Source: Diogma glabrata (lineage: Eukaryota > Arthropoda > Insecta > Diptera > Cylindrotomidae). Taken from it: 64,000 nt of DNA. Within the stretch, counting starts at the first letter, position 1. Each line of letters opens with the position of its first letter. Positions 34,739-49,610 of this stretch are shown piece after piece. A model generated the notes under the pieces. The model made no database searches, had not been told where the DNA came from, and was given only the letters and a program-made list of their open reading frames with translations. Made by a program: the position numbers and the translations under genes. The DNA is taken from contig CAVNZG010000001.1 of the NCBI GenBank assembly GCA_963693315.1, positions 999,368-1,063,367 on the forward strand, in the 5' to 3' direction.

Positions 34739-35716
34739 AATGTTACAGCCTCCAGTAAGTAGTGGACTGTATTTTTTGATGTTTGGATGATCGATGATAA
34801 ATTACTGGAGTTGTAACAAGCTGGTGAATTTTTGCTGTGATGTCTATGATATAATTATATATTTATTGTTGGATGATCGATGATGAATTAAAATTATGAC
34901 ATCTTAAGACGACAATATGACACGGTCTGGTGGACGACGACAAATTTACAATCAATTGGTGACTGACAACCAGGCTTCGATGATGAACTAAATCTTGATG
35001 TATTAAACTGATGATTTGAAATTCACAATTAATTGTTGTCTAACAAACAGCCTGGTTGATGAACTTGGTTACTAGCAGCAGCGCGTATTGCTTAACAGGT
35101 TAGGCATTCGATGATTCAATTTAATTATTGCCTAGCAAAAGAGCCTCGATGACGATGCAAATCTTGATGTATTAACTGTTAACTGATTAACTGTTGCCTG
35201 AATTATTGCCTAACAAGCAAGCCTCGATGACGATGCAAAATCTTGATGTATTACAATTAACTATTGCCTGAATTATTGCCTAACAAACAGGTCTCGATGA
35301 CGACTCACAATCTTGAAGAATTACACTGATTGTATGTAATTTAGAATTAACTATTGCCTGAACTATTGCCTAACAAGCAAGCCTCGATGACGATGCAAAA
35401 TCTTGATGTATTACAATTAACTATTGCCTGAATTATTACCTAACAAACAGCCCTCGATGACGACTCACAATCTTGAAGAATTACACTGATTGTATGTAGT
35501 TTAGAATTAACTATTGCCTGAATTATTGCCTAACAAGCAAGCCTCGAGCAAGCCTCGAAGATATAAACTTATGCATCAAAATGGCGTCGTTGTCACGTAC
35601 ACAGACTCGAATACACCTGTTGAAACAAAGATATGAATGACAACGAAATTAAGTCTACTACCTTTAATTTCTCAGCCTAAGTGCATTACTGCAAGAAAAC
35701 ACATTTTATTTTATTA

Positions 35717-35838
35717 ACTTCCCGATATGGGAAGTTATTGTTTTTGGGTCGATTTTCGAAATCGGAATTTTTTTGATATCTTTACGTTTCATGACCTCCT
35801 GAAGCTGTTTAGACTATTTTTAGCTGGCAGTCTGTATG

Positions 35839-35869
<31 letters not shown>

Positions 35870-38285
35870 GTATATCGCTGTGTGGAGAATTTTTGCCCAA
35901 CGATTTCTCAACAACGGATGGGTCGATTTTAACGAAAATGGTCGCAATCGATGTATCTTGTCGTAACTTAGAGCCCAGTCCTTTTCTAGCGAAATTATAT
36001 CGTTTGTTTTTTAGTGGTTTCCAAAAAACTGAAAATCATCTCTTGCAAATATCATGAGATTAATAAATAATGCTATCAAGGTCATGAAGCTTCCATATTG
36101 CTTGTCAGCATGTCAGACATTTATAATGACATTTGTATAAACAATTGCTATCTTAGTTTTTGAGATTTTTAACAAAATGTGAAAAAACTACGTGTTATTT
36201 TCTTTATGCAAACGAATGATATCTGGATGAAACTTTTGTATGTAAATGAGCTGCAACCGCATCCGGGTTTACTTGAATATCAAAAACCTGAGTTATTTTC
36301 TACATTTGACAAAAAGGTCAGAGGTTCGAGAGGAGATTGCCTGGTCAACTGTTTATTAACTTTCCGATATGAGAAGTTATTGTTTTTGGGTCGATTTTTG
36401 AAATCGAAATTTTTATAATATCTTTACGTTTCAAGACCACCTGAAGCTGTTTAGGCTATTTTTAGCTGGCAGTATGTAGTGTGTGTGGGTATGTGCGTGT
36501 GTATCATCGTATGTGGACAAACATTTGTCCAACGCTCTCTCAACAACGGATGATCCGATTTCAACTTCAATGGTCACAATCGATATATCTTGGTGTAACC
36601 TACAGCCCAGTCTTTTTCTAATGAAATCAGTACATTTATTTTTTAGGGGTTTCCAAAAAACTGAATATCATCTCTTGCAAGTATTACTAGAATAAATAAT
36701 GCTATCAAGATCATTTACCTCCTTTTGTTTTTCATCATGTCAGCCATTTATAATGACATTTGTATAAACAATTGCTATCTTACTTTTTGAGTTTTTTTAA
36801 GAAAATTTGAAAAATGGGCGTTATTTTCATTACTCAAACGCATGAAAACTTGATGAAACTTTTGAATTAAAATGAGCCGCAAACGCATCCGGTTTTATTT
36901 GAATATGGAAAATGTGCTATTTTGAATCAGCTATTTTCAAAATTTGGCAAAGGATTCGGGGAGGATGTCTGTGGTTCGTTGAACAACTGTTTTTTTAGAC
37001 TTCTCAGTCTTGACATTTAATTTTGTTGAAACTTAGAGCATAAGGTTTTTGTAATGTTTATAGTCGTTTTGCAACTTGTTCGAAATTTCTTCTCTCAACC
37101 ACCTCTAAAGAACATCTGAAATAATTAGCTAACCGCTATAGTTTTCGTTCAATCTTTACAACATTGTCTATAACCGTGAATTTTTTCAATTTTTCGCTTC
37201 TGTAATGTTCGAAGATAAAGAGTGGGAGAGAAACAACTTTTCACATTTTTATAAATAAGTCAGAAACCGTGTTTTCGAAAAATACAAAAATATTATTTTG
37301 AACTACAAAAAAAATCACCTTCCATATGACACCCCACTTGTCCAAGTCAAAATATTTTTTTTTCAAAATTTCTACTCGCAACCCCCTCCAAAGAACAATT
37401 GAAATTATAACGACCAAAAAAAATTTTTCATTTTTTTATTGCCAAGTTCCTACAACCGTGAATTTTTTAAAATTTTTTCTTTTGTAATGTTCGAAGATAA
37501 GTGGGGGGGACAAAACTAAAATTTCACTTTTTCTAAAATAAGTCCATTACTGTGCTTTCGAAAATTAGAAAAAAAAACTGTTTTAGACTAGAAAAAAAAT
37601 AACCTTTCATATGATACCCCCCGCTTGACATGACCAAAAATATTTTGTTTTCGTAATTTTTACTCTCAACCCCCTCCAATGAACATTTGAAATTATAACA
37701 ACCAAGGATTGGATTTTTGGATTTTTTTTGGATTGGATTTTTTTTGATTTTTTTAAACCAAACTCGATTCCTTAAAACAAACTTTTGTTTTACTATCTCC
37801 TTATCAATGTCCATAAAATATTGATATAAAATAATATTCAAAATTTTCTTGTTGGCAGTAGGCGTGGACAAATACATTAAATAACTGTAAAAAATTTCAA
37901 GTTGATAGCACTTATAGTTTTTGAGAAAATCGATTATGTAGAAATTCGGACGGACACTGAAGTCTCACCAATAGGGTACCGTTTTTACTTTTTCAAAGTA
38001 CGAAACCCTAAAAATGGTGTTATTGTATGATAAAAATCGAAAAAATTTTAGCAACGTTGACAAAGTAGACTTTAAGTAGACTCCACCGTTAGTTTTTTTA
38101 AATATATGGTGCAATGAAAATCTTCTTTCCAGTGTAACCAAAAGATTAAAATATGACGATTAATTGCAAGTCTTAGAAAGAGAATTTCAATTTATTAAAG
38201 TTTTAAGAAAATATCTTTATGTTACCTATTTAACTTAACGGGAAGTTCTTGGCGTGGCCGCTATGGTCACACCCTACCCTACTAG
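35717..38285 (+). mobile_element. Family-X element, copy 1
   Basis: The insertion starts ACTTCCCGATATGGGAAGT and ends CCCTACTAG. It is flanked by TTATTA at 35711-35716 and 38286-38291, though the target is itself TTA-rich. The first part is two diverged tandem units of about 645 bp (starting near 35711 and 36354). Each has a short hairpin (AACTTCC/GGGAAGTT), an AGCTGGCAGT segment and a (TG)n tract. The rest is AT-rich. Near 37955-38012 it has AATAGGGTACCGTTTTT and ACGAAACCCTAAAAA, a motif often met in arthropod repeats. Small ORFs repeat because the units repeat. No coding role is supported. Confidence 0.8.
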
Positions 38286-38510
38286 TTATTATTTTAATTT
38301 AATATTTCAACTTTAATTCACTAAATTAATTTTTAATTTGAACAAATTGAGATAACTTTTACACGTATTATCACCCAAACAGATGATTTGAAAAGAGATT
38401 TTTACTAAGAAATACATGAATATATATATATATACTCCCCTGTCAAAACATCGACACCAACACGCTCAATTATGAACAGTGGTCGTTGCCAGTAATTTAG
38501 TTAGATTATA

Positions 38511-38764
38511 ACAATGCATGCACAATGAAAATACTTTTACTCATGAGATCCAAGTTTGTATGAAAATTTATTTTGAGAAAAAAAAATTTATTTTTGAAAT
38601 ACTTTTTCCTCAATGAAAAAGTTAAAAATTTCGTAACTTTTTCCTCATGATTATTAAAGAATTGAGCTACCTACATTTTAAAGCATTGTATTTCTATTAA
38701 AAAATAATAATAAAAAGTTGTTCAAATCTCATGAGGAAAAACCTCATACATTGTGCATGCACCG
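38511..38764. mobile_element. 254-bp TA-flanked MITE in the 5' LTR
   Basis: Absent from the partner LTR. The ends share GCATGCACAATG in inverted orientation (38516 and about 38750) and TA flanks both sides (38509-38510, 38765-38766). Non-coding. Confidence 0.8.
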
Positions 38765-39120
38765 TAAAAATATCCGCCTACATCAAATTTGATGTTTTTA
38801 CCGAAAGCAAAAAAAGTTGTTTTTTGACAGAACTTTACCGGAAAGAATAATAAGTTGTTTTGACAGAAGAGTTTGTTCAAAAGGTAAACAATGTACATAT
38901 TTAATTATTAATATCAATTAATATTATATTCTTATTTCTATCATTCCATGTTGTTGCTGATCGAATTTATGAAGATAACTACAATTAAAATAGTGGCTGA
39001 AAAATATATAATGACCGGAATAAAGTTAAGTTAAAACATATATTGATACAAACAATATTATTTTAAACATTTTAAAACATTTGTAATTTTAGGATCTACG
39101 GGAACGCAATGGCGTTTCCA

Positions 39121-39198
39121 CTGTATAAAAATCCTTAACCCAGACCGAAGTCTTGATATCTCAGAACTGTGAGATTTCAGCCCCTCCATATTTTGCAG
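39121..39198 (-). repeat. Repeat family R, inverted copy C (head)
   Basis: Resumes R after the LTR element: AAATCCTTAACCCAGACCGA onwards. It matches the reverse complement of 9170-9240 and stops near 39198. This gives one natural boundary of R, close to the AATATGGAGG segment. Confidence 0.85.
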
Positions 39199-40399
39199 TT
39201 ATAATACACGTAGATATGCAATCCAGCTAAAGTACGATCAAAATATGCTTCTAAATTGGTTTCCTGTTTCCTTTTCAATTTAATTTGCCGCGTATGCGGT
39301 TTCCTTTCCAATTTAATTTAGAGAGTTTAATTAGATAACGTGCTTAATACGGTTGGATACTTGTTAGTGGTATCCTAAGTAAACAGTTGTAACGAGCGCG
39401 TATTTTGGTTTTAATTCTTCATCTAACCTACTTCATCGCCAACAACTTTTGAGTTGGAGGATAATAAATTCCAGACCTTGGCTATTCCAATAAACCTAAG
39501 ATAAATATGACTTAATTCACAAACAATCGAATCGGTTTACCCATCGCTTAACTTGCTTACCTGATCGGTTTGGGTCACACTATTTCACAGTAAAACAATT
39601 CCGTATTGTCTATTGTATTTATTATTGTAATAAGAAGTAACTCAAACAAATATAAATTGAAATAACTGATGCACTAATTCTTTTGATTATTTAAGAAAAC
39701 TTTGAATTATATCTTATAATTAGTTATGAGATTTTTTTAAGTTTAATTTCATGTACTCACTGTCGTGCACTTTGAAAATGAATGTTTAAAATTTGCAACA
39801 GCAAAATTCTGTAGCAACCCAACTACAAATATAAATGATTTTAATCAGGTTTTCGTACAACCAGGAAAAACGGGATAAAGTTTGATTAAATAAAATGCGA
39901 ATTAAATTATGATTAATTTTTTTTTTACGCAGTGCTGTTTCCATTATAATGAAATATAAGGGCTGGAACTACATTTTATTTTCAATGAAATGCGTTACAA
40001 AGTCTAACTTTCAATAAAAAAAATTGGTATTAAATTGGTACATTTAACATTAAATCGATTCATTTATTTGTCGTTAAGATTTATTTACATACACAATTTC
40101 ATATTGATTTTTTTTTTTGAAAATTTCCTGAAGTTAAGCTTTTTGAATACAATAATTGTATTTATATTTTTAATCAAATATGTATCTTCAAAACAACGCT
40201 ACTTTAGAATTTTATTTTGGAGAGCATTATATTAAATTTTATTCAAGGCATATGTAATCCGATTCAATTCTCTATGTCCCAAAAAAAAATTGTTATCGCT
40301 CAATACTTTTCATCAATATTAATATAAAAATTCATAACACCGATTCCGGTTTATACAATAGTATTTGTTTACTTCAATATTTCAAAATAAAATTTTACT
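39199..40399. other. Unassigned AT-rich sequence
   Basis: No ORF, repeat or RNA gene could be supported. Two similar segments, TTTCCTTTTCAATTTAATTTG and a diverged partner, occur at about 39270-39320. Confidence 0.5.
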
Positions 40400-40776
40400 T
40401 CATTTGTTTTTATACTTTGCATAAAATGTTGAAATAAACTCCGTTTTCAAAGATGCAGCAGAATCAGTAAGCTCTGAAAAATTACTAATATTGTTTGTAG
40501 AATGTGTTGGCAAATGTTCACCTGTCAAAAATGTTAAAACATCGGGTGTTGAATTATTTGTAATAATAAAATTACAAAATTCCATTATTTGTAAATACGT
40601 TGAAGAACCGCGATCAAGTTTTTTGGATGCTCTATTATTTGTTTGTTTTAGTATTTCATCATCACGTTGTGAACGAATAAACGGATTACCTTTTTTAAAT
40701 TCATGTTCTAACCATCGAATTGCATTTCTGGCTCCTTCGCTGTGTTTTTTTAAATCATCCAATTCGGAAAACACTG
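40400..40776 (-). CDS. Candidate 3'-terminal exon, unknown protein
   Basis: A 124-codon open frame on the minus strand, ending in a stop at 40400. It has no ATG at its start. Instead it follows a pyrimidine-rich ATCTTCTTATTATTACAG that looks like a splice acceptor, with AG at 40775-40776 on the minus strand. The encoded segment is charged and probably helical at first (LDDLKKHSEGARNAIRWLEH, EFKKGNPFIRSQRDDEIL), then more hydrophobic (YLQIMEFCNFII). I do not recognise the family. An upstream piece near 40865-40900 reads GDEKEILDAMNKH before a stop, but no clear donor joins it. It could be a host exon, a pseudogene or part of an unrecognised element. Confidence 0.35.
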
Positions 40777-41871
40777 TAATAATAAGAAGATATTGTTAAA
40801 TTTTTTTTCTACTACCCAACATAAAAAATCTACTTTCAATGTTTGTTCATTGCATCGAGAATTTCTTTTTCGTCGCCAGTGATAAAAAAAACCCATTACA
40901 AATAACATTCGTAACTATAGTGACGAAAGTGATTTTTTAAAAGCCATCTATATTCCAATTTCTTAACTAGAATAAACCATTCACCCGTTAAGTGAATCAA
41001 TTGATTGAATGATATAATTTTGTTAGTGTTAATTTATCTTTCTTAGGCAGATGACGTTAATTTATTTTTGAATTATTTACGGACAATATACATTAAAAAT
41101 GTAAAAATAATAATAGTTAAATATATAATATTCATATATCCTTTTATAATATTCATATATCATATATTTATATATCATATATATCCATATATTGTATTCA
41201 TATATCCTTTTTAAATAGTATGATAACAAACAGTTAGTGTTAAGATATTTTTCAAAAAATTAATTATGTTGGATTTAACAAAAACGAAAAAAAAATATTT
41301 ATTTTACGTATAATAATTTAGGTTGTTTAAAAAAATATCAAAAATTAACGTAACGTCATCCCCATACAAAAACTAAATCAAAACTGATTTTTTAGACCAG
41401 GGCCAATCCTGTTAGAGGAAAAAAAAATTCTTAGCAGTAAACGAATGGTCGGAAAATGTAGCTAATGGTCTAAGTAATTAAGGAAAAATCGACCGAACTG
41501 AGTAAGAGTCAGGAAAGGGGTGAGGGGTCGTAATATATACGTTTTTAGAGGTTTGTATTAGTTTTTCGCGATTTCCGACTATACCATACATCTCATCGAA
41601 AAAAGTTATATGTAGAAGTTGTGGTTACGGGAACGATGGTTTCGGGACTTTAAAAGCCAAGATTAGTTAAGTATATGTAAATTACTTGTGGAACATAGTA
41701 TCGTATGTGAATTAACGCGTTTTATGAATGCAAACGTTTATTTACTACAAAGAAAAAGAAATTCATGATTTGAAAGTAGTTTTTTTCGGTTTTTCGCTTT
41801 CTTAACGAAATTTTTGTACATAAACAATATTATATTTTAATTCTATATTAAAGTTGGGATTTCAACAAAAA

Positions 41872-44955
<3,084 letters not shown>

Positions 44956-45163
44956 ATGCATAGTATAGTCGCAAATCACAAAAAGCTAATACAAACCCCT
45001 AAAAACGTATATACTACAATCCCCCACCCCTTTCCGGGACTTTTACTCAGTTCGGTCGATTTTTCCTTAATTACTTAGACCATTAACTACATTTCCCGAC
45101 CATTCATATACTCTAAGAATTTTTCGTCTATTTCGATATTTATAACGGTTTGGCCCTGCTCTA

Positions 45164-45961
45164 TTTATTTTAGAAATAATAATAAAATTTTTAAATTTGA
45201 TTTTGTTTATGACCAAACCGTCTTTAGTTATATAAGCCTACTAGACGCTGTAGCCCATGATGGTTTGCAATTAGGGAATTATTTTTTTTTTTTTTTTTTT
45301 AATAAAATGTGTTGTGTAGTAGGAATTACAATGTGTGTCACAATAACACATTAAAACCTTTTAAGACCAAGGTCCCACAACATCATACGTTCAAAGGTGT
45401 TGATGGACGTAAATCTTTCTTTTTTTGTATTTTTATATTTTTTGTTAAAGAATGGATAACTAAACAAAAAATCCTATCACTGACAAAATATGACATAGGC
45501 CAATATTTTATGATAGAATAGAGAAAATAAAAGTAAATTAAAAACTAAATAGCAAATTGTTACAAAAATTTGCTGAAACAAAACAAAAATATAGTTGCCA
45601 ATAATCCAGCCAGTTGCATATTCCTTGATCCTGTGACGCACTCTCTTTCTTAAAGATAAAAGCCCACACATAATTACATGAAGGCTCATTTCTTCAAGGA
45701 AGCAATAGCGTCTCATCATCAAGGATTATTTAACAGCTAAGATTGAGGGTGCCACCGTTGACTGAATACAGTTCATCCGCCACCACCCCTAAGTTGTCAC
45801 CTTGGCTAGTGATATCTCACTGCTATTGCCAGTGATGTGTGATATCTCACGTCAACTCGTATGTCAATAGCAGGGACTGGAGTACGCGGGGTTGTCACAC
45901 CCGTAGATCAAAAATAAAAAAATAAATGTCAAAACAATAAAAACTGATCCCTCCATGCGGG
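45164..45961 (+). repeat. Repeat family Z copy 1 and flank
   Basis: A T run lies at 45282-45300. From about 45640 to 45930 the sequence resembles 50350-50632 at roughly 70 percent. It ends with a conserved GGTTGTCACACCC(G/A)TAGATCAA also seen at 15151. No protein is encoded. The P-type transposon entered just right of it. Confidence 0.55.
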
Positions 45962-46929
45962 CAAATACACCATACTATCGATCTCATATATATTATTTTT
46001 CCATCTTTTTTTTTAAATGAGGGATTATTACTGCAGTGCTGCCTTGTAACGAAAAAAAATGTAAATATTATTCTATCTCAGACACATACTATTTTGCAGC
46101 GACACACAACGAATATTACAAATATTGTGTCAAATTATAATTATTTTTAGAAAATCAAAATATGTTCGTGTTTTTTTTTTTCAAGACTAAACTTTTATTT
46201 TATTATGCGTGTGTAACTGTGTATCTATTTGTGTGTGTGAGTGGATAAGAAATATTTTTTGTGGATTTGTATATAATTTTGGTTTTTAATTCTTCTCGTT
46301 ATGCGATTTTTGAAATGATTTATGAGAAAAATTTGTTAAGGAAAACTGGGAAAACTAAAGAGCTTAGTCGGTTTTGTGATGTTTTGTAGAATGGTGTATT
46401 TGGTAGAATGAATGTACTTCTAAGACCGGGGTGCTATTCTTGTAAGCGGGTCAAACTAATAAATTATATTTTTGTGAAAAAAAATGAAACGGTATTTTTT
46501 TTAAATTTTGACTTAAGGTATTTTATTAGTATTTATTTTGATTTGAAATTTCTTCTGATTTGTTTTAAAATTTTTCCCATGAATATTCCATATTATAACT
46601 TCACATTCTAGGAAACATGCAATGGGTCGTAATATGCAAAGCGGGCTTATTGCAATTCTAACTCCTTATAACAGGTACAACATCCCAGCCAACACGTGAT
46701 GCTTCAATTAAAGGAATATTGATGACTGTCTTGAACTGCATATAATTGAATCTATAAGGCTCTCTATATAAATTTGCGATGGGTTTCTTCAGTTTGAAGA
46801 ACCTTATGTTTCCTTAGTAGTTTTACTCGTTACACTTCCTATCGAATTGTGGCATTTAGGCACCATATCAACCTGTTTCTTGTATAAAGTGATGTAGTAA
46901 GCTGACTTGTTTTAAAATAAGTTGATATA

Positions 46930-47866
46930 ATGTCGTCTTATGATGGTATATCATTGAAATTGGGTTTTATACAAAATAAATCCACCAAAATGTGCCCCAA
47001 GTTGACAATAAACCACGTTGAGCCGAACAATTTCGCAAAAATGCGTGTGTCTTATGCAGGTCAAGTGCTTTCCAACTCAGTTGCTTCAGAAATTAATTTG
47101 TGTTTGCATTTAAATCAATTTGAACAAGAACTAGCAGATTCTGCTAAAGCTACTGAATTATTTTTAAAAAAGTTTAATGATTTATTTGATTTGTTTAATA
47201 ATTCAAAAATTGCACATTCCAAATATAAACGCGGTGGTGGAATTGACGCAGATGGTTTTCACAACATACCAGTCAATAAACTACATATCAACTCGAAGAC
47301 TAAATCAGGACATATTAGAAAATGTCTTTAGTCTAGTTCGTGGCAAGGGAGGCAATAATCACAATCCTTCTGCTTATGAATTTAACAATACTTTAAAATT
47401 CATAATGAATATGAAATTAACTATACCAAATTTAAAAAGTAAATCAGCAAACTGTACATTAGACGAAGATTTAGAAAATCGAAGCGAACCTATTCCATTA
47501 CATGACGAGATCAACAGAGCAGAACAAATAGCATAAGAATCGATCGAGAATGAATTGGACATTGAGTGCACGGATTACGATCAATATGACGAGGTGTTTA
47601 AACTTACATCAACCGATTTGGAAAATACAAATACCACGAACCATAATGTTATAACGTATTTTGTTTCTTACGTGAGCAACAAAATCGTTCAAAAGATAAA
47701 GTGTAAACAGTGCAGTTCTACATTACTTCGGGACCAAACTGTCATTGTTCCTAGGGAATATTTGCTCCATAAAAAATTGGAAAATAAAAATTATACATAC
47801 TCAGTTGTAAGCGCTACATTTTTCGAGCTATGTCGTGAATATATACTACATTGTATAAATAAATAA
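46930..47866 (+). pseudogene. P-element (THAP9-like) transposase C-terminal remnant
   Basis: Frame one, from 46930, reads PKLTINHVEPNNFAKMRVSY, AGQVLSNSVASEINLC and LFLKKFNDLFDLFNNSK, as in P-type transposases upstream of the last catalytic block. A frameshift near 47270 moves to a second frame with RLNQDILENVFSLVRGKGG and NNHNPSAYEFNNTL, the conserved LENFFS..R..GG.N.NPT block. An in-frame stop at 47534 is followed by more of the same frame: ITYFVSYVSNKIVQKIKCKQ and CSSTLL, the C-terminal Cys-bearing segment. No THAP DNA-binding domain is present and the N-terminal half is missing. The protein cannot be functional. The first codons overlap the inner edge of the left inverted repeat. Confidence 0.9.
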
Positions 47867-48599
47867 AACAAAATTGTTATTGTTATTTATACTACATTGT
47901 ATAAATAAATAAATAAATAAATAAATATTTTCAGGAAACCTTTAAAAATCTGATTCATACAAATAACATATAAGAAATTTATATAAAGGATTGTATTGCA
48001 ATGACCAATAAAAATTATCCAAAGTGGTACAGTAAGGAAAACTCATGCCATGACCATCGAATTAAGGCATTGGACTATCTCTTACTAATTTTAATAAGAA
48101 AAAATTGCCAATGGATGCTTGATACGAAAAGCAAGTATCTCTATAAACTAGACACACTAAGCATTTAATTTTTTAAACTAACCTTTTTAAAAATTATATT
48201 TCGAAATAAAATAATCACAAAAATTTTAATACAATTTTAATGTTAATTATCAGTTCGTCCAGATTTATATACTCGTACATGTATAAGATTGTTTTATAGA
48301 ATATCTCTATCAATATAAAAAGTAATAACTGATCTCAAATTCAAAAAAACATTCAAAAAAATATAAGTTTTTTTGTACTGCCTCAAATCTCAAATGTAGA
48401 ATAAATAACATACCTAAATATACAAAAAATATTAATTATTGCCTTTGCAAAATAAGCATAAACCAGGGTTGATAAATCAACGCAGAAGGTAATTTAAATC
48501 GAATCAATTTACCGAATTACTATATACTTAAACTTTAATCTTTACAGTTCTGAGAAAAAATTATGATACCACCAGCAACCTAAAATAAAACCCAATATA
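47867..48599 (+). other. Non-coding centre of the P-type element
   Basis: AT-rich. A short direct duplication, TTGTTATTTATACTACATTG, occurs at about 47840 and 47882, next to (AAAT)n. Nothing else was recognised before the right inverted repeat. Confidence 0.6.
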
Positions 48600-49610
48600 A
48601 AACCCAATTTCAATGACATACCATTATAAGACGACATTATATCAACTTATTTTAAAACAAGTCAGCTTACTAAATCATTTTATACAAGAAACAGGTTTAT
48701 ATGGTGCCTAAATGCCACAATTCGATAGGAAGTGTAACGAGTAAAACTACTAAGGAAACATAAGGTTCTTCAAACTGAAGAAACCCATCGCAAATTTATA
48801 TAGAGAGCCTTATAGATTCAATTATATACAGTTCAAGGCAGTCATCAATATTCCTTTAATTGAAGCATCACGTGTTGGCTGGGATGTTGTACCTGTTATA
48901 AGGAGTTAGAATTGCAATAAGCCTGCTTTGCATATTACGACCCATTGCATGTTTCCTAGAATGTGTAGGTATAATATGGAATATTCTTGGAAAAATTTTT
49001 AAAACAAATCAGAAGAAATTTCAAATCAAAATAAATACTAATAAAATACCTTAAGTCAAAATTTAAAAAAAATACCGTTTCATTTTTTTTCACAAAAATA
49101 TAATTTATTAGTTTGACCCGCTTACAAGAATAGCACCCCGGCCTTAGAAGTACATTCATTCTACCAAATACACCATTCTACAAAACATCACAAAACCGAC
49201 TAAGCTCTTTAGTTTTCCCAGTTTTCCTTAACAAATTTTTCTCATAAATCATTTCAAAAATCGCATAACGAGGAGAATTAAAAACCAAAATTATATACAA
49301 ATCCACAAAAAATATTTCTTATCCACTCACACACACAAATAGATACACAGTTACACACGCATAATAAAATAAAAGTTTAGTCTTGAAAAAGAAAAACCCG
49401 AACATATTTTGATTTTCTAAAAATAATTATAATTTGACACAATATTTGTAATATTCGTTGTGTGTCGCTGCAAAATAGTATGTGTCTGAGATAAAATAAT
49501 ATTTACATTTTTTTTCGTTACAAGGCAGCACTGCAGTAATAATCCCTCATTTAAAAAAAAAGTTGGAAAAAAAATATGTATGAGATCGATAGTATTGTAT
49601 TTGATGCGGG

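Larger units (their letters stand above)
23609..39120 (-). mobile_element. Large non-coding LTR retrotransposon (LARD-like)
   Basis: Two long direct repeats start TGT(A/T)ACAGCC and end GCGTTTCCA on the plus strand, at 23609-25135 and 34741-39120. The outer flanks carry a perfect 5-bp TSD, CTGTA (23604-23608 and 39121-39125), inside repeat R. The primer site beside the right LTR sets transcription on the minus strand. The interior (25136-34740, less a 3.8-kb inserted element) is about 5.8 kb and has no ORF over about 110 codons. The LTRs stay very similar apart from insertions. It therefore resembles a large retrotransposon derivative that must borrow proteins from a coding relative. The 5-bp TSD fits BEL/Pao or Gypsy. 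Confidence 0.9.
34741..39120 (-). repeat. 5' LTR of the large LTR element, with two insertions
   Basis: Starts TGTTACAGCC and ends GCGTTTCCA. It aligns with 23609-25135 except for a family-X element (35717-38285) and a 254-bp MITE (38511-38764). Net length is about 1.55 kb. Scattered substitutions and a small duplication near 39065 separate it from its partner. Confidence 0.92.
45962..49603 (+). mobile_element. P-superfamily transposon with about 1-kb inverted ends
   Basis: Perfect 7-bp flanking repeat ATGCGGG at 45955-45961 and 49604-49610. The ends start CAAATACACCATACTATCG and, on the minus strand, CAAATACAATACTATCG. The inverted repeats run from 45962 to about 46966 and from about 48600 to 49603 with high identity, so each arm is about 1 kb. 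The middle holds a P-type transposase remnant. The target length is near the 8 bp usual for P elements, and an eighth base (C/G) differs. Confidence 0.92.

Noticed and set aside
36179..36418. ORF conserved between family-X copies (also 43366-43650 on the minus strand)
   Set aside because: The DNA itself is conserved as a repeat. The frame is short, starts inside the unit, and no motif or coding-type substitution pattern is evident.
46408..46611. Paired small ORFs at 46408-46611 (+) and 48956-49159 (-)
   Set aside because: They are identical because they lie in the two arms of the P-type element's inverted repeat. The composition is AT-driven.
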